Assembly: GCA_963846565.1 (NCBI GenBank)
Contig: CAWJWL010000003.1
Coordinates: 558,001-622,000, forward strand
From: WHSW01 sp963846565
GTDB taxonomy: Bacteria > Actinomycetota > Thermoleophilia > Solirubrobacterales > 70-9
Direction of reading: 5' to 3'
Length of the DNA: 64,000 bases
The notes below the pieces were generated by a model. It had not been told where the DNA came from and did no database searches. It was given only the letters and a program-made list of their open reading frames with translations. Each line of letters starts with the position of its first letter. Position 1 is the first letter of the stretch. Below are positions 62,167 to 64,000 of the stretch, piece after piece. The translations under genes and the position numbers were made by a program.

Positions 62167-62571
62167 ATGTCCGACGAGAACGTCGAAATTGTTCGTGTGT
62201 ATTTCGCCCGCCTCAGCTCAGGTGATCCGGCTCCCGAGCTGTGCGACGCCGAGATCGAGATCCGAAACTGGGCGGAGTCGCCCGTGCCTGGCCCGTATCA
62301 CGGCCACGACGGCGTCCGTCGATGGTGGCGCGACATTCATGACCGCGACATCGGAATCGAGATCGAGCTTTTCGACCTCGAGGAGACCGTGGAGATCGAT
62401 GGAGACCGCGTCCTCACAATCCAGCGCGCCACGGGTCGTGGGCGAGCCAGCGGTATCCAGGTGGATCAGCAGTGGGGCTCGATCATCTCTGTGCGAAACG
62501 GAAAGATCAGCTCGGCCCATGGCTTCCCGAGCCGCGAACAGGCTCGCAAAGCAGCCGGGCTCTCGGGATAG
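62167..62571 (+). CDS. SnoaL/NTF2-like protein
   Basis: From ATG 62167 the product is 134 residues with the nuclear-transport-factor-2-like fold: MSDENVEIVRVYFARLSSGD, CDAEIEIRNWAESPVPGPYH, GHDGVRRWWRDIHDRDIGIE and VRNGKISSAHGFPSREQARK. An upstream in-frame start at 62134 is less likely. Proteins of this type bind or isomerise small hydrophobic ligands. It is a single gene bounded by two hairpins and lies convergent to the acyl-CoA dehydrogenase. Confidence 0.78.
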   Translation: MSDENVEIVRVYFARLSSGDPAPELCDAEIEIRNWAESPVPGPYHGHDGVRRWWRDIHDRDIGIEIELFDLEETVEIDGDRVLTIQRATGRGRASGIQVDQQWGSIISVRNGKISSAHGFPSREQARKAAGLSG

Positions 62572-62584
62572 CCCATGACATAAG

Positions 62585-62608
62585 AAGGCCCCGCCAGAGC
62601 GGGGCCTT
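62585..62608. terminator. Bidirectional hairpin terminator
   Basis: AAGGCCCCGC and GCGGGGCCTT form a 10-bp stem with a CAGA loop, between the convergent SnoaL-like and acyl-CoA dehydrogenase genes. A/T pairs flank it on both strands. Confidence 0.75.
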
Positions 62609-62632
62609 CCCTGAGCCGGATGTGACGTTCGG

Positions 62633-63859
<1,227 letters not shown>

Positions 63860-63893
63860 TGTTTTATGGCTCCTCGAATGGATTTCAAGTCCC

Positions 63894-63913
63894 GATTGAC
63901 TGGTCAGTCAATC
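63894..63913. promoter_or_regulatory. Perfect 20-bp palindromic operator of TetR type
   Basis: GATTGACTG (63894-63902) and CAGTCAATC (63905-63913) are exact complements separated by GT. The site lies 35 bases upstream of the acyl-CoA dehydrogenase start and 31 bases before a possible divergent plus-strand gene. TTGACTG..CAGTCAA is the form of operators bound by TetR/FadR-type repressors of fatty acid degradation. Confidence 0.7.
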
Positions 63914-63944
63914 CCTGGGAGCGTAGCTGATCTACCCTCCGGGT

Positions 63945-64000
63945 GTGGCAGCAGCCGCGGCCCTCCTCCCCGCTATCTCGAACGGCGAGGTCATCCTCCT
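63945..64000 (+). CDS. Possible divergent gene, only its start visible
   Basis: From GTG 63945 a frame reads VAAAAALLPAISNGEVILL up to the window edge. It lies just past the palindromic operator and is divergent from the acyl-CoA dehydrogenase. Too little is visible to name it, and coding status is uncertain. Confidence 0.25.
   Translation, partial: MAAAAALLPAISNGEVIL

Overview
The window is a very G+C-rich chromosome segment with GTG starts and four-base stop/start overlaps. Its housekeeping gene content and order suggest a free-living actinobacterium outside the mycobacteria, plausibly class Thermoleophilia (Solirubrobacterales or Gaiellales-like). The class assignment is inference from gene content; no rRNA is present to test it.

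The backbone is one long minus-strand housekeeping series. In transcription order (high to low coordinates) it reads tilS, hpt, ftsH, folP, a small secreted protein, folB, folK, then coaX, dusB, greA, lysS, clpC, then radA, disA, carD, ispD, ispF, then cysS, rlmB, sigH and tRNA-Thr. The same order, with other gains and losses, is known from Bacillus subtilis (tilS to sigH) and Mycobacterium tuberculosis (Rv3625c to Rv3579c). Lineage-specific genes interrupt it, many on the plus strand: an SCP2/hydrolase-acyltransferase-SRPBCC operon (7.2-10.1 kb), a reductase (10.6 kb), a DUF389 membrane protein (14.2 kb), two secreted proteins with RTX-like glycine/aspartate repeats (19.3-22.1 kb), a pair of small secreted two-cysteine paralogues (22.1-23.1 kb), an unknown membrane protein (26 kb), and a secreted metzincin-like protease (32.6-34.8 kb). 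folE, usually near ftsH/folP in actinobacteria, is absent.

The left end (1-3.2 kb) carries a truncated ECF sigma factor, a PlsC-GpsA fusion and an iron-type alcohol dehydrogenase that begins immediately after tRNA-Thr. Right of tilS are a MerR-type/adenylate cyclase gene, a 600-bp gene-free stretch with a strong promoter, a candidate small RNA and hairpins (42.5-43.06 kb), an epimerase/acyltransferase operon, a large cell-wall hydrolase joining lytic transglycosylase, degenerate M23 and M15-like domains (47.3-49.9 kb), and an FHA / Ser-Thr kinase / secreted-protein operon (57.5-61.2 kb). The right end has a PadR regulator, an acyl-CoA dehydrogenase and a perfect 20-bp TetR-style operator.

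The stretch from about 49.95 to 54.03 kb is unlike the rest. Three of its four genes (an unknown conserved gene, a sirtuin and a FadN-like beta-oxidation fusion) carry about two dozen frameshifts, nearly all single extra G or C bases, while the flanking genes are intact. Local sequence or assembly error is the likeliest cause. Lipid metabolism recurs through the window: three acyltransferases, an acyl-CoA synthetase, an acyl-CoA dehydrogenase, the FadN-like protein, SCP2 and SRPBCC lipid-binding folds. No CRISPR array, insertion sequence or prophage was seen.
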